Shown here in pieces: positions 1 to 8,698 of a stretch of DNA of 42,505 bases. Source of the DNA: Fidelibacterota bacterium (GTDB lineage: Bacteria > Fidelibacterota > Marinisomatia > SCGC-AAA003-L08 > D37C17); assembly GCA_002717625.1 (NCBI GenBank), contig PBEF01000005.1, positions 17,430 to 59,934 on the forward strand, written 5' to 3'. Position 1 is the first letter of the stretch; the number at the start of each line of letters is the position of its first letter. A model generated the notes under the pieces. That model ran no database searches and had not been told where the DNA came from. It was given only the letters and a program-made list of their open reading frames with translations. A program made the translations under genes and the position numbers.

Positions 1-2
1 AT

Positions 3-2336
3 TTAGATAATATGACATTTGTAGAATTTTATTCTGCAACAGATGCTGTTAATTGCGCTACTAAAATTCATTTAAATTTAGAGAAAGAAAATTCTGTTAA
101 TCCATCTACCTATCAAATGCATGTTAAAATTGGAATCCATATGGGTGAGGTATATGAAAAAAATGATGATTTATTTGGAGAAGGTGTTAATCTTGCAGCT
201 CGAGTTCAAGGAGTTGCAAAACCAGGGGGGACAGTAACAACTCAAGCTATATATAATTCGATTAGGAGTGAGGAAAATATATTGGTTCGTGATATGGGAA
301 GAGTTCATTTAAAAAATATCAAAGAACCAGAGAGAGTATTTAAAATTTATAAATCTAAAGATGAATATGATAAGGAAACAGAATCAGAGTTAACAGGAAA
401 ATTAATTAAAAAAAATATTGATTTAGTAGATAGAAAGAAAACTATTAAAAAAGAATTTTCAGTAGGGATTACTTACTTGAAAAATTTAGGTTCTCCAGAT
501 GATGAATTCTTTTGTTATGGCATCACACAAGATTTAATTGTTGAATTAACTAAAATTAATAAAATCAAGGTTCCTCAAATTGCTGAGATTGTATCCTTGA
601 AAGATGAATCTCTTAGTATCCTTGAATTTGGAGAAAGATTAAATGTAGAATTTATTGTAACTGGAAATATTATGAAAATGGGAGATAATTTTAGAATTAC
701 TTTAGAATTTTATGATATTAATGAAGGTGATCCTATTTGGATTGAATCTTGGGATGGCACAAATGATATATTGCAAGAGATAAAGGGTAAGGCTGCTTAT
801 AAATTATTGGATTCTTTAAATGTAGATATCCCTGAATATTTAGAAAAAAATGTAAAAATAGAAAGAGCAGTTTCACCTGAATCTTATGAATATTTTATAA
901 AGGGTAAATATTTATCTTCTACTGCAAAGTCAAAAGTAGATATTGAAATAGTACAAGATTTATATAAAAAAGCAATTAGTATAGATTCTGATTATATTGA
1001 ACCTCGTTATCATTATGCTTTTGAACTAGTTAGATTAAGTCAGCTAGATCAAGCTATTACTGTCTTGAATGAAGCTAAGATTGTTGCTCAAAAAAATAAA
1101 GATCAATCGGGTATTGCAGGAATCAATACAATGTATGGTATTATTTATAAGAATAAAGGTCGTTATGAGGAAGCTATAGAAGCTTATGAAATTGCTCTTG
1201 AAATTAGAGTTAAAGAAAAAAAATTACAAGATGAAGCTAAAGTATTAAATGGATTGGCTCAATGTTATAATTTGCTAAATAATAATGATAAAGCTTTTGA
1301 GTATTATAATCGTTCAATTGAAATTAAGAGAAGAATTGATGATAAGCAAGGTGTCGCTAATAGTTTGTCTAATTTGTCAATTTCATATAGGCGGGTTGGA
1401 GACTATTCTAAAGCCATTAATTATTCTAAAGAGGCTATTCAGTATTTTGATAATTTAGATAACCCTGCTAGTAGATATAGAAATTTAATGCAGCTTGGTC
1501 AGTATCAAGTTATAGTGGGATACCTTGATGATGGAAAAAACAATTTAAATGAATCCCTAGATTTCATGTTGACAGTACATGATTATAAGTCTGTTGGTAT
1601 GATATATAGATATTTAGGATTAATTGAAATTAACAATGAAAATTGGAAAGATGCACAAAAGTACTTTATTAAAGCTTTAAATTACCATCAGCAATCTCAA
1701 CATAGGGCTGCATTTGAATTCACTACTTTATTTTTGGGTTTATCTTATTTTTATGATGATGATTTCAAACAAGCTGAAAAATTTATTGATAAAGCTGTAG
1801 AAATCACATCAAGAAGAACAAATGTTCCATCAAGAAAAACAGATGTTACATTTTACGGGAATACTGCTATGGCTGCTCATTTAATGTTGAAATCTAAATT
1901 AGGAAAATGTACGGAAAGAGAGCTTGATGCATTTATAGAAAAGTTAGAAAAAGATAGACAGGTTATTTTTCAAGAATCTGGAGATGAAGGTTGGATTAAG
2001 AGAGAATATTGGTATGTTAGCAAATCATATTTCAACCTTGGAGTTATTGCTAAGTTTGATAAATATAAAAAGATGGCTTATGAACATTTGATTTTACAGT
2101 CAAAATTAATTGAAGATGAGAAAGTTAGAAATGATTATGTTAATCTTCCTTTACTTCATAGGCTTTTGCAAGAAAATAATAATTCTGCTAAATTAGAAAA
2201 ATCTGCTAAGGAAACATCTGTTGATAATTCTGATGATACATCCATATCCATATTTTTATTTTGTCCAGAATGTGGATTCAAAAATGATAATAAATTTAAA
2301 TTTTGTCCTTCCTGTGGAGGGTCTTTACAGCCATAG
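3..2336 (+). CDS. Class III nucleotidyl cyclase with TolB-N-like domain, TPRs and zinc ribbon (5' partial)
   Basis: The gene is cut by the window start. The frame is open to base 3, upstream of the ATG at 12, and the visible protein begins in the middle of a class III cyclase domain. Numbered from that Met, the adenine-site Asp is D53 and the catalytic pair is N60 and R64 (NLAAR), so these are intact. The turn that normally reads Gly-Asp before the 'VEF' strand instead reads Leu-Asp-Asn with one extra residue, so the second metal-binding Asp is either shifted or replaced by Asn. About residues 145-280 resemble the TolB N-terminal-like domain found in many cyclase-TPR proteins (GITQDLIVEL, VTGNIMK). 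Residues about 295-620 are TPR repeats. The end is a CxxC-CxxC zinc ribbon (FCPECG, FCPSCG). No membrane segment is visible, so it is probably cytosolic. Likely role: cAMP- or cGMP-type signalling with the next gene. Confidence 0.85.
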   Translation, partial: LDNMTFVEFYSATDAVNCATKIHLNLEKENSVNPSTYQMHVKIGIHMGEVYEKNDDLFGEGVNLAARVQGVAKPGGTVTTQAIYNSIRSEENILVRDMGRVHLKNIKEPERVFKIYKSKDEYDKETESELTGKLIKKNIDLVDRKKTIKKEFSVGITYLKNLGSPDDEFFCYGITQDLIVELTKINKIKVPQIAEIVSLKDESLSILEFGERLNVEFIVTGNIMKMGDNFRITLEFYDINEGDPIWIESWDGTNDILQEIKGKAAYKLLDSLNVDIPEYLEKNVKIERAVSPESYEYFIKGKYLSSTAKSKVDIEIVQDLYKKAISIDSDYIEPRYHYAFELVRLSQLDQAITVLNEAKIVAQKNKDQSGIAGINTMYGIIYKNKGRYEEAIEAYEIALEIRVKEKKLQDEAKVLNGLAQCYNLLNNNDKAFEYYNRSIEIKRRIDDKQGVANSLSNLSISYRRVGDYSKAINYSKEAIQYFDNLDNPASRYRNLMQLGQYQVIVGYLDDGKNNLNESLDFMLTVHDYKSVGMIYRYLGLIEINNENWKDAQKYFIKALNYHQQSQHRAAFEFTTLFLGLSYFYDDDFKQAEKFIDKAVEITSRRTNVPSRKTDVTFYGNTAMAAHLMLKSKLGKCTERELDAFIEKLEKDRQVIFQESGDEGWIKREYWYVSKSYFNLGVIAKFDKYKKMAYEHLILQSKLIEDEKVRNDYVNLPLLHRLLQENNNSAKLEKSAKETSVDNSDDTSISIFLFCPECGFKNDNKFKFCPSCGGSLQP

Positions 2337-2339
2337 GTT

Positions 2340-3785
2340 ATGTCAGTCAATACTTCATCTATAATGTATACAGACGTTGTTGGTTATTCTAAGCTAACAG
2401 GAGATAATCAAGAGCTTGCACTTATAATATTAGAAGAACATAATGAAATACTTAAAAAATATACTGAAGAATATTCTGGAAATACTGTAAAACTAACAGG
2501 AGATGGCCTTTGCGCATTGTTTGATAATCCTATTGATTCAGTTAAATGCGCTATAGATATTCAGCTTGCTTTATATAGAAGAAATCAATTGAATACCAAA
2601 GAAAGGCAGGTTAGAATTAGAATAGGCCTTCATTATGGAGCGTATGAATATAAAAATAATGATGTTTTTGGTGATGCTGTTAATATAGCTAAAAATATTG
2701 AACCTATTGCTCCATATGGCGGTATTGCTATTAGTGATGTATTAAGTGATTTAGTATCTGATGAAGGGAATATTTATATTAGAGAATATAAAGTGTTGCA
2801 ACTAGGTGATAGCCAAGTAAAAACTTATGAGGTATTTTTAGATTTATTAACTTGGCTTAAAAATAAAAATAAACAAAGTTTACATACGCATGATTCAGAA
2901 AAAATGTATATTAAAGCACATAATTGTTTTCATGATGGAGATTATTCTTCTGCAATTAAATTTGCTGCAATAGCCTTAGAATCAAAGAGTAAGAATTATA
3001 ATGAGATAGAGTCTTTCATTTGTAATACTTTAATTTCTTTAGGAGAACTGAATTATGCAAAAAAAATGCTCTCAAATATTAAGTTGAATTGCAAAGATGA
3101 CTTGAAATTACAAGCTCATATTTATAAAATGGAAGGACACTTAAGTCTTAATAATTCGGATTTAAATTCAGCAAAAGATTTATTTTTTCAGTCTCTTCAA
3201 TTAATGCAAAAGACAAATACTAGATATGTAAATGAACTTATCTATAATGTATGTATAACGTTATTGTATAATAACGAAAATGATCAAGTTATTTCTTTTT
3301 TAGAACAAGTAATTGATGTAGAAAATGACCAATATTTACTATTGGTAGAAGGTCTTAAGATTTTAACTCTGGATTCTATTAGTGCTAATATTTTAGAATC
3401 CTATATTCATAAAATAAATTCATCTGAAAATAGTCATTTTATTTCATTGGGATTTAGAGTTGTAACCTTGATTTATATTAAAATTAAAAATTATAATAAA
3501 GCACAAGAAGCAATTGATTACGCACAAAAAAAACTAAAATTAAGTTCTAAAAATATATCAGATTCATATCAAAGAAAATCTTTCTTGGAAGATGTATATG
3601 TGCATAGGGATATTATGAATTTATCTAATAAAATATCAGATTATTTTGTTGAAATGACATATAATGAGGTTAAGGATGATAATATTGATTCTGAAATAAT
3701 TATAGACTCTAGTTTTTGTACCAATTGTGGTTTTAAAAATAAAAAGAAATTTAATTTTTGTGTAAGTTGTGGAAATAAACTGTAA
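2340..3785 (+). CDS. Class III cyclase-like protein with TPR region and zinc ribbon; catalytic Arg replaced
   Basis: This starts 3 bases after the previous stop, so the two are almost certainly co-translated. An N-terminal class III cyclase domain (residues about 5-170) has both metal-binding aspartates, D12 (YTDVVGYS) and D55 (LTGDG), the adenine-site lysine K51 and D108, and the transition-state asparagine N115. The partner arginine four residues later is Asn: the usual NxxxR reads NIAKN (N115-N119). In characterised enzymes this Arg is needed for efficient catalysis, so a homodimer should be weak or inactive. Residues about 185-440 are helical, TPR-like repeats with less clear boundaries than in the first gene. 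The C-terminus (from about 459) is a zinc ribbon, FCTNCG then FCVSCG, matching the upstream protein. It could be a regulatory pseudocyclase or the metal-donating half of a heterodimer. Confidence 0.85.
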   Translation: MSVNTSSIMYTDVVGYSKLTGDNQELALIILEEHNEILKKYTEEYSGNTVKLTGDGLCALFDNPIDSVKCAIDIQLALYRRNQLNTKERQVRIRIGLHYGAYEYKNNDVFGDAVNIAKNIEPIAPYGGIAISDVLSDLVSDEGNIYIREYKVLQLGDSQVKTYEVFLDLLTWLKNKNKQSLHTHDSEKMYIKAHNCFHDGDYSSAIKFAAIALESKSKNYNEIESFICNTLISLGELNYAKKMLSNIKLNCKDDLKLQAHIYKMEGHLSLNNSDLNSAKDLFFQSLQLMQKTNTRYVNELIYNVCITLLYNNENDQVISFLEQVIDVENDQYLLLVEGLKILTLDSISANILESYIHKINSSENSHFISLGFRVVTLIYIKIKNYNKAQEAIDYAQKKLKLSSKNISDSYQRKSFLEDVYVHRDIMNLSNKISDYFVEMTYNEVKDDNIDSEIIIDSSFCTNCGFKNKKKFNFCVSCGNKL

Positions 3786-4596
3786 AATAAAAAATACTTA
3801 TTGTATACTTTTTTTATTATTTTTTAACTGTTTAGTATATTCTGGTGAAAATGTAATAAAAGTCATTAGCTATAATATACATGGCCTGCCTCCTATATTT
3901 ACAAAAGGGAACGATAAGGAAAGGATTAAATTTATTTTTGAAAATACGTATAAAAAATATGATTTAATATTATTCCAAGAAAATTGGATTTATCAAAATT
4001 TATTATATAGTTATTTTAAGAATAATTTTATTATTAGCGATAAGACAAATTTTAAAAGAAAGAATAATCCAAAGAGAAGCTCTGGCTTAAATATTATATA
4101 TAATAATATGATTCTTGAAGAATATAATCAGCATTTATTTAAAACTTGCAACGGTTGGCTTGGTAATGGAAGTGATTGTTTTGCTTCTAAAGGGTTTATA
4201 CAAGCTGTCTTTAATATTGATGGATATGCAGTTAATTTATTTTTAACTCATTTAGACGCAGGTTCATCTGCAAATGATATTTTTTCTCGTAAAAAGCAAT
4301 TATTAAGTTTAGAATCAGAACTTATACGTGTTAATAATGGTGGTCCTGTAATAGTCTGTGGTGATTTTAATATTGATTATTATTCTGATAATAGTTTAAT
4401 CTTAGATTTTTTAGTTAGAAATAATTTAAATATTATTAAATGGGATGAAAAAGAGGCAGCATCAGAAATGATCGACTATGTTTTTTTGAAAAATGGAATT
4501 GATGTTAATATTAATTTATTAGATTATGGAATTGATAAGACTTTGTTGCCTTACAGTGACCATCCTCCAATATATTTTAACTTTACTATTGATTAA
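3769..4596 (+). CDS. Secreted endonuclease/exonuclease/phosphatase-family hydrolase, sphingomyelinase-like
   Basis: The 275-residue protein belongs to the DNase I-like EEP fold. Visible motifs are N36 (ISYNIHG), E71 (LFQENW), H161 (LTHLDAG), D199 and N201 (GDFNID), D236 (IDYVF) and D264-H265 (SDH), the full set of metal and catalytic positions. The segment SDCFASKGFIQA followed by THLDAG resembles bacterial and neutral sphingomyelinases more than DNases, so a phospholipid or sphingolipid phosphodiesterase is the best guess. Substrate is not provable from sequence. Residues 6-25 form a hydrophobic signal peptide, so it acts outside the cytoplasm. The start is GTG at 3769, overlapping the preceding gene by 17 bases; no ATG precedes the signal peptide. 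It may be part of the cyclase operon, but a functional link is not shown. Confidence 0.8.
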   Translation: MEINCKIKNTYCILFLLFFNCLVYSGENVIKVISYNIHGLPPIFTKGNDKERIKFIFENTYKKYDLILFQENWIYQNLLYSYFKNNFIISDKTNFKRKNNPKRSSGLNIIYNNMILEEYNQHLFKTCNGWLGNGSDCFASKGFIQAVFNIDGYAVNLFLTHLDAGSSANDIFSRKKQLLSLESELIRVNNGGPVIVCGDFNIDYYSDNSLILDFLVRNNLNIIKWDEKEAASEMIDYVFLKNGIDVNINLLDYGIDKTLLPYSDHPPIYFNFTID

Positions 4597-4600
4597 TTGA

Positions 4601-5335
4601 GTGAACTATAAACTTGAAATAATATATGATGGAACAGATTTTTTTGGATGGCAGTCTCAGAAAAATCAAAGGACGGTACAGGGTGATATTGAGTCTGCAT
4701 TAAAGAATATACTTAAAATAGATAGTGTCAATGTCATAGGTTCTGGAAGGACTGATTCTGGAGTTCATGCTAATGCTCAAATTGCCAATGTTTTTCTTGA
4801 AACTAGGATGTCTTCAGTGCAGATTATGAAAGCTTTAAATAGAAAATTATCTAATGATGTTTTTATAAAGGATTGTATGCTTGTAGATGAAAAATTTAAC
4901 GCTAGATTTTCTGCTAAAAAAAGAGAATATCTTTATTATATTACTGATACTTATTCTCCTATAAATAGACAGTATTCTTGGAATTGCAAATGGAAATTTG
5001 ATAAAAATAAATTACGAGAATGTGCTGCGATGCTGATAGGGGAGAATGATTTTACTCTTTTTAGTAAAGCATCATCAGAAACTAAAAATAAAATTTGCTG
5101 TATTTATGAGTCTAGTTGGAATTTTGAATCAGATATAAGTATATATCGTATTTCTGGAAATAGGTTTTTGCAACATATGGTTCGTTTATTGGTAGGTACA
5201 ATGATAGAAGTTGGAAGGAATCGTCTATCTTTAATAGATTTTCAAAATATTTTAAAATGCAAGGATACTAATACCTATGCAGTGAGGGCTCCATCATTAG
5301 GTTTGTTTTTAAATAGAATTCATTATGATTTATAA
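4601..5335 (+). CDS. truA: tRNA pseudouridine(38-40) synthase TruA
   Basis: TruA isomerises uridines at positions 38-40 of the tRNA anticodon arm. The 244-residue protein has the usual family length, the N-terminal YDGTDFFGWQ motif and the catalytic aspartate D52 in GSGRTDSGVHA. The second half has the expected FLQHMVRLLVGTM segment. The start is GTG at 4601, giving MNYKLEIIYDG, which begins exactly where the family does. The following protease gene starts inside its 3' end with an 11-base overlap, suggesting translational coupling. It is a cytosolic housekeeping enzyme. Confidence 0.97.
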   Translation: MNYKLEIIYDGTDFFGWQSQKNQRTVQGDIESALKNILKIDSVNVIGSGRTDSGVHANAQIANVFLETRMSSVQIMKALNRKLSNDVFIKDCMLVDEKFNARFSAKKREYLYYITDTYSPINRQYSWNCKWKFDKNKLRECAAMLIGENDFTLFSKASSETKNKICCIYESSWNFESDISIYRISGNRFLQHMVRLLVGTMIEVGRNRLSLIDFQNILKCKDTNTYAVRAPSLGLFLNRIHYDL

Positions 5336-6449
5336 ATTATTATTATTATTATTATTGTTAGTTAATATTTTGTTATCTGATAAAAAATCAGAAGTTAATC
5401 AGAAAATTAGTTTTGATAGAAATAATGCTATAACAGATGCTGTAGCTTTAGTGTCTCCATCAGTTGTAGGGATTAATGTTACGCAACTTAAGAAACAATC
5501 TATTGATCCTTTTTTTGATCCTTTTTTTGATTCTTTTTTTAAGAGGCACCATCAAAGGACATATAAAATTAAAAATTTAGGCTCTGGTGTTATTATTTCT
5601 AATGATGGCTATATAGTCACTAATTCGCATGTTGTTGAAAATGCGAGTGAAATTATAGTTTCTTGTGTTGATGGTAAAACCTATGAAGCTATAATTATTG
5701 GAATTGATGAGCTTACTGATATAGCTCTAATAAAGGTTGAATCTGAGAATGATTTTCCCTATGTTAATTTAGGTGACTCAGATAATCTTATTGTTGGTGA
5801 ATGGGTCATAGCTTTAGGTAATCCCTTAGGGTTATTTGATATTTCAAATCAGCCAACAGCAACTGTTGGTATTGTAAGTGGAATAGGCTTAGATTTTGGG
5901 CAGAAAGAATCAGGAAAAGTTTATCAGAATATGCTACAAACTGATGCATCTATAAATTCAGGTAATAGTGGAGGCCCTTTAGTTAATGTATTTGGAGATG
6001 TTATTGGTATTAATACTTTTATCATGACAAATTCTAATTATAATGAAGGCTCTATTGGAATAGGTTTTGCTATACCTATTAATTCAGTTAAGTTAATTGT
6101 GTCAGAATTAAAAAAGTATGGTAAAATAGAGCGAGATTTTATAACAGGGTTACACGTTCAGAGAATTGATAGAAATATGCAGAGAATATTAAAGATAGAG
6201 GGTCAGACAGGGCTTATTATAACTGATATTGATAAGGATTCAAGTGGAGAAAAATCTGGTTTGATGATAGGGGATGTTATTTTGACTGTTAATGGTAAAA
6301 ATATTGGGAGTGTATCTGATGTTATTAAAGTAATTAATGAGGGTTTGCATAGAGTTGGTGATTTTGTAAATCTTGGTATCTTGAGAAAAGAAAAAAATAT
6401 TGATATTGAATTAGAATTAATGAGTAAGAAAGAAGGGGTGTTTTATTAA
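5325..6449 (+). CDS. HtrA/DegQ-type periplasmic serine protease with one PDZ domain
   Basis: This is a trypsin-like protease of the HtrA family that degrades or refolds misfolded envelope proteins. The catalytic triad is H102 (TNSHVV), D132 (LTDIALIKV) and S215 (NSGNSGGPL). A PDZ domain occupies about residues 265-370 (GLIITDID, GLMIGDVIL). Only one PDZ is present, against two in E. coli DegP/DegQ and one in DegS, so no specific Deg name is given. Residues 4-18 form a Leu-rich signal peptide encoded by a (TTA)6 run; there is no obvious second membrane anchor. Residues 61-72 are a Phe/Asp repeat (DPFFDPFFDSFF), like the LA-loop region of related proteases. It overlaps truA by 11 bases, and purB follows its stop with no gap. 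Confidence 0.93.
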   Translation: MIYKLLLLLLLLVNILLSDKKSEVNQKISFDRNNAITDAVALVSPSVVGINVTQLKKQSIDPFFDPFFDSFFKRHHQRTYKIKNLGSGVIISNDGYIVTNSHVVENASEIIVSCVDGKTYEAIIIGIDELTDIALIKVESENDFPYVNLGDSDNLIVGEWVIALGNPLGLFDISNQPTATVGIVSGIGLDFGQKESGKVYQNMLQTDASINSGNSGGPLVNVFGDVIGINTFIMTNSNYNEGSIGIGFAIPINSVKLIVSELKKYGKIERDFITGLHVQRIDRNMQRILKIEGQTGLIITDIDKDSSGEKSGLMIGDVILTVNGKNIGSVSDVIKVINEGLHRVGDFVNLGILRKEKNIDIELELMSKKEGVFY

Positions 6450-7748
6450 ATGATTAAAAGATATTCAACGGAAGAAATGTCTAGGATATGGTCTGATGAA
6501 AATAAATTTGATACTTGGAAAAAAGTTGAGCTTGCTGTTGTTCAAGTTATGGCTGATAAAGGAATAGTTCCTGAAAAATCATGCAAGGTAATACATGAGA
6601 AAGCAGATTTTAATGTTGAAAGAATATTAGAGATTGAAAAAGTAACTAGGCATGATGTGATAGCTTTTTTAACTAATATGGCAGAGTATATAGGCCCAGA
6701 TTCAAGATTTGTTCATATGGGTATGACATCATCTGACTTATTAGATACATCATTAGCTTTGCAGTGTAAAGAAGCAGGTCTAATAATTTTAGATAAATTG
6801 AAAAAATTTGATAAAGTTTTGGAAAATAATGCGATAAAATATAAAGATACTTTTCAAATAGGAAGATCTCATGGAATACATGCAGAACCAATTACATTTG
6901 GATTAAAAAATGCGCTTTGGAGTGAAGAATTAAAACGTAATATTAAGAGATGGAAAAGATCTTTAGAAATGATTTCTGTCGGTCAGATATCTGGAGCAGT
7001 GGGGACTTATCAGCATATTGATCCTGAAATAGAATTACTTGTTTGTGATAAATTGGAAATTTCTGCTGAAACGGTATCTAATCAAGTTATTCAGAGAGAT
7101 AGACATGCGGATTATCTATTAAGTCTTGCACTAATTGGCGCAACAATTGAAAAAATATCTATTGAAATAAGACATCTTCAGAGAACGGAGGTATTAGAAG
7201 TAGAAGAATATTTTCAAAAAGGTCAAAAAGGTTCATCTGCAATGCCTCATAAAAGGAATCCTATTGTTACTGAGAGAATGACTGGATTTGCGAGATTATT
7301 AAGATCTAATGCATTGGCTGCATTAGAAAATGTTGCTTTGTGGCATGAAAGAGATATTTCCCACTCATCAGTTGAAAGAATTATATTGCCTGATTCTACA
7401 ACATTGATGGATTATATGTTGAATAAAATGATTTTTTTGATGGAAAACTTATATGTTTATCCAGATAATATGATGAATAATATTAATTTAACGAATGGTT
7501 TAATCTTTAGTCAGGAAGTATTGTTAGCCTTAGTTAAGGCTGGCATGGTTAGAGAAGATGCCTATAAAGTTGTACAAAAAAGTGCAATGCAGGTATGGAA
7601 AGAAAAGAAAGATTTTAAAGAATTATTAAAGGAAGATGAGCAAATAAAGTCTTTTCTATCTGATGAAAAAATTGATAGCTTGTTTGATTTAAATAAAATT
7701 TTAGTAAACATAAATAAAATATATCAAAGGATAGGGTTAATAAAATGA
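6450..7748 (+). CDS. purB: Adenylosuccinate lyase
   Basis: PurB cleaves SAICAR to AICAR plus fumarate and adenylosuccinate to AMP plus fumarate, serving two steps of purine synthesis. The 432-residue length is normal for the family. The fumarase/aspartase superfamily signature SSAMPHKRNPI lies at residues 262-272, with S262/S263 on the mobile catalytic loop. Upstream motifs are MGMTSSDLLDTS and GRSHGIHAEPITFG, which carry the substrate-binding Ser/Asp and the catalytic His regions. The ATG at 6450 follows the protease stop directly, and the stop overlaps purC in an ATGA. It heads a purine cluster (purB, purC, pssA, purS, purQ). Confidence 0.97.
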   Translation: MIKRYSTEEMSRIWSDENKFDTWKKVELAVVQVMADKGIVPEKSCKVIHEKADFNVERILEIEKVTRHDVIAFLTNMAEYIGPDSRFVHMGMTSSDLLDTSLALQCKEAGLIILDKLKKFDKVLENNAIKYKDTFQIGRSHGIHAEPITFGLKNALWSEELKRNIKRWKRSLEMISVGQISGAVGTYQHIDPEIELLVCDKLEISAETVSNQVIQRDRHADYLLSLALIGATIEKISIEIRHLQRTEVLEVEEYFQKGQKGSSAMPHKRNPIVTERMTGFARLLRSNALAALENVALWHERDISHSSVERIILPDSTTLMDYMLNKMIFLMENLYVYPDNMMNNINLTNGLIFSQEVLLALVKAGMVREDAYKVVQKSAMQVWKEKKDFKELLKEDEQIKSFLSDEKIDSLFDLNKILVNINKIYQRIGLIK

Positions 7749-8692
7749 ATGAAATTAAAGAACAGTTAAAATTTACATTAAATAAACTCGAGTTAGATGA
7801 TAATGTTGGTCAATATTATCGAGGGAAGGTAAGAGATAATTATTATTTTGATGATAAAATGTTAATGGTTACAACAGATAGAGTCTCTGCTTTTGACCAT
7901 GTATTAGGAACTATTCCTTTTAAGGGTCAAATATTAACAGAAATAGCAAACTTTTGGTTTGATAAGACAAAAGATATAGTTCCCAATCATGTGATTTCAA
8001 ATCCTGACCCACAAGTTTTAATATCAAAAAAAGCCAACACATTACCTGTAGAAATAATAATTAGAAAGTATATTACTGGAAGCTTATGGAGAGAGTATTC
8101 TCAAGGTATTAATGGGCAATATGGTTTTATGCTTGATAGTGATTTAAAAGAAAATCAAGAATTTGAAAGTCCTATTATAACTCCATCTACAAAAGCTGAA
8201 TATGGCCAGCATGATGAACCTATTTCTAGAGATGAAATTATTAAGGATTTAGTTCCTGAAGAAATTTATTCAAAAGCAGAAGAGTATGCTCTTAAACTAT
8301 TTGATTTAGGTCAGAAATGGGCAAATAAAATGGGATTAATATTGGTTGATACAAAATATGAATTTGGTTTATATAATAATGAATTAATTGTTATAGATGA
8401 AATTCATACTCCTGATTCAAGTAGATATTGGATTAAAGATGATTATGCTCATAATTTTGAAAATAATCAGCCACAAAATATGCTTGATAAAGAAAATATC
8501 AGGCAATGGTTGATTGAGCAGGGATTTAAAGGAGAAGGAACTCCTCCTGATTTAACGGATGATATTAGAATATTGTTGTCTCAAAAATACATTGAATTAT
8601 ATAAGAAATTAACAGGAAATGAATTTGAGCCTCAAGTTGGCGATGTTAAAAATAGAATATTAGCTAATTTGAGTGAAAAGTCTGTAATCTAA
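7745..8692 (+). CDS. purC: Phosphoribosylaminoimidazole-succinocarboxamide synthase
   Basis: PurC uses ATP to join CAIR with aspartate, giving SAICAR, the substrate of the PurB encoded immediately upstream. At 315 residues it belongs to the longer form of the family rather than the roughly 240-residue E. coli form. Recognisable motifs are YRGKVRDNY near residue 24, TTDRVSAFD (ATP-binding region), LPVEIIIRKYITGS, and LILVDTKYEFG followed by VIDEIHTPDSSRYW, the core active-site signatures. The ATG overlaps the purB stop (ATGA), so the two are translationally coupled. Nothing looks degraded. Confidence 0.97.
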   Translation: MNEIKEQLKFTLNKLELDDNVGQYYRGKVRDNYYFDDKMLMVTTDRVSAFDHVLGTIPFKGQILTEIANFWFDKTKDIVPNHVISNPDPQVLISKKANTLPVEIIIRKYITGSLWREYSQGINGQYGFMLDSDLKENQEFESPIITPSTKAEYGQHDEPISRDEIIKDLVPEEIYSKAEEYALKLFDLGQKWANKMGLILVDTKYEFGLYNNELIVIDEIHTPDSSRYWIKDDYAHNFENNQPQNMLDKENIRQWLIEQGFKGEGTPPDLTDDIRILLSQKYIELYKKLTGNEFEPQVGDVKNRILANLSEKSVI

Positions 8693-8698
8693 TATTTG

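Noticed and set aside
2156-2350. Minus-strand reading frame of 64 codons
   Set aside because: It lies entirely over the end of the first cyclase gene, whose zinc ribbon is clearly coding, and has no family features. Similar antisense frames at 6673-6891, 10594-10842, 11187-11414, 14068-14268, 27445-27651, 31532-31759, 32997-33185, 33853-34050 and 33947-34135 are rejected for the same reason.
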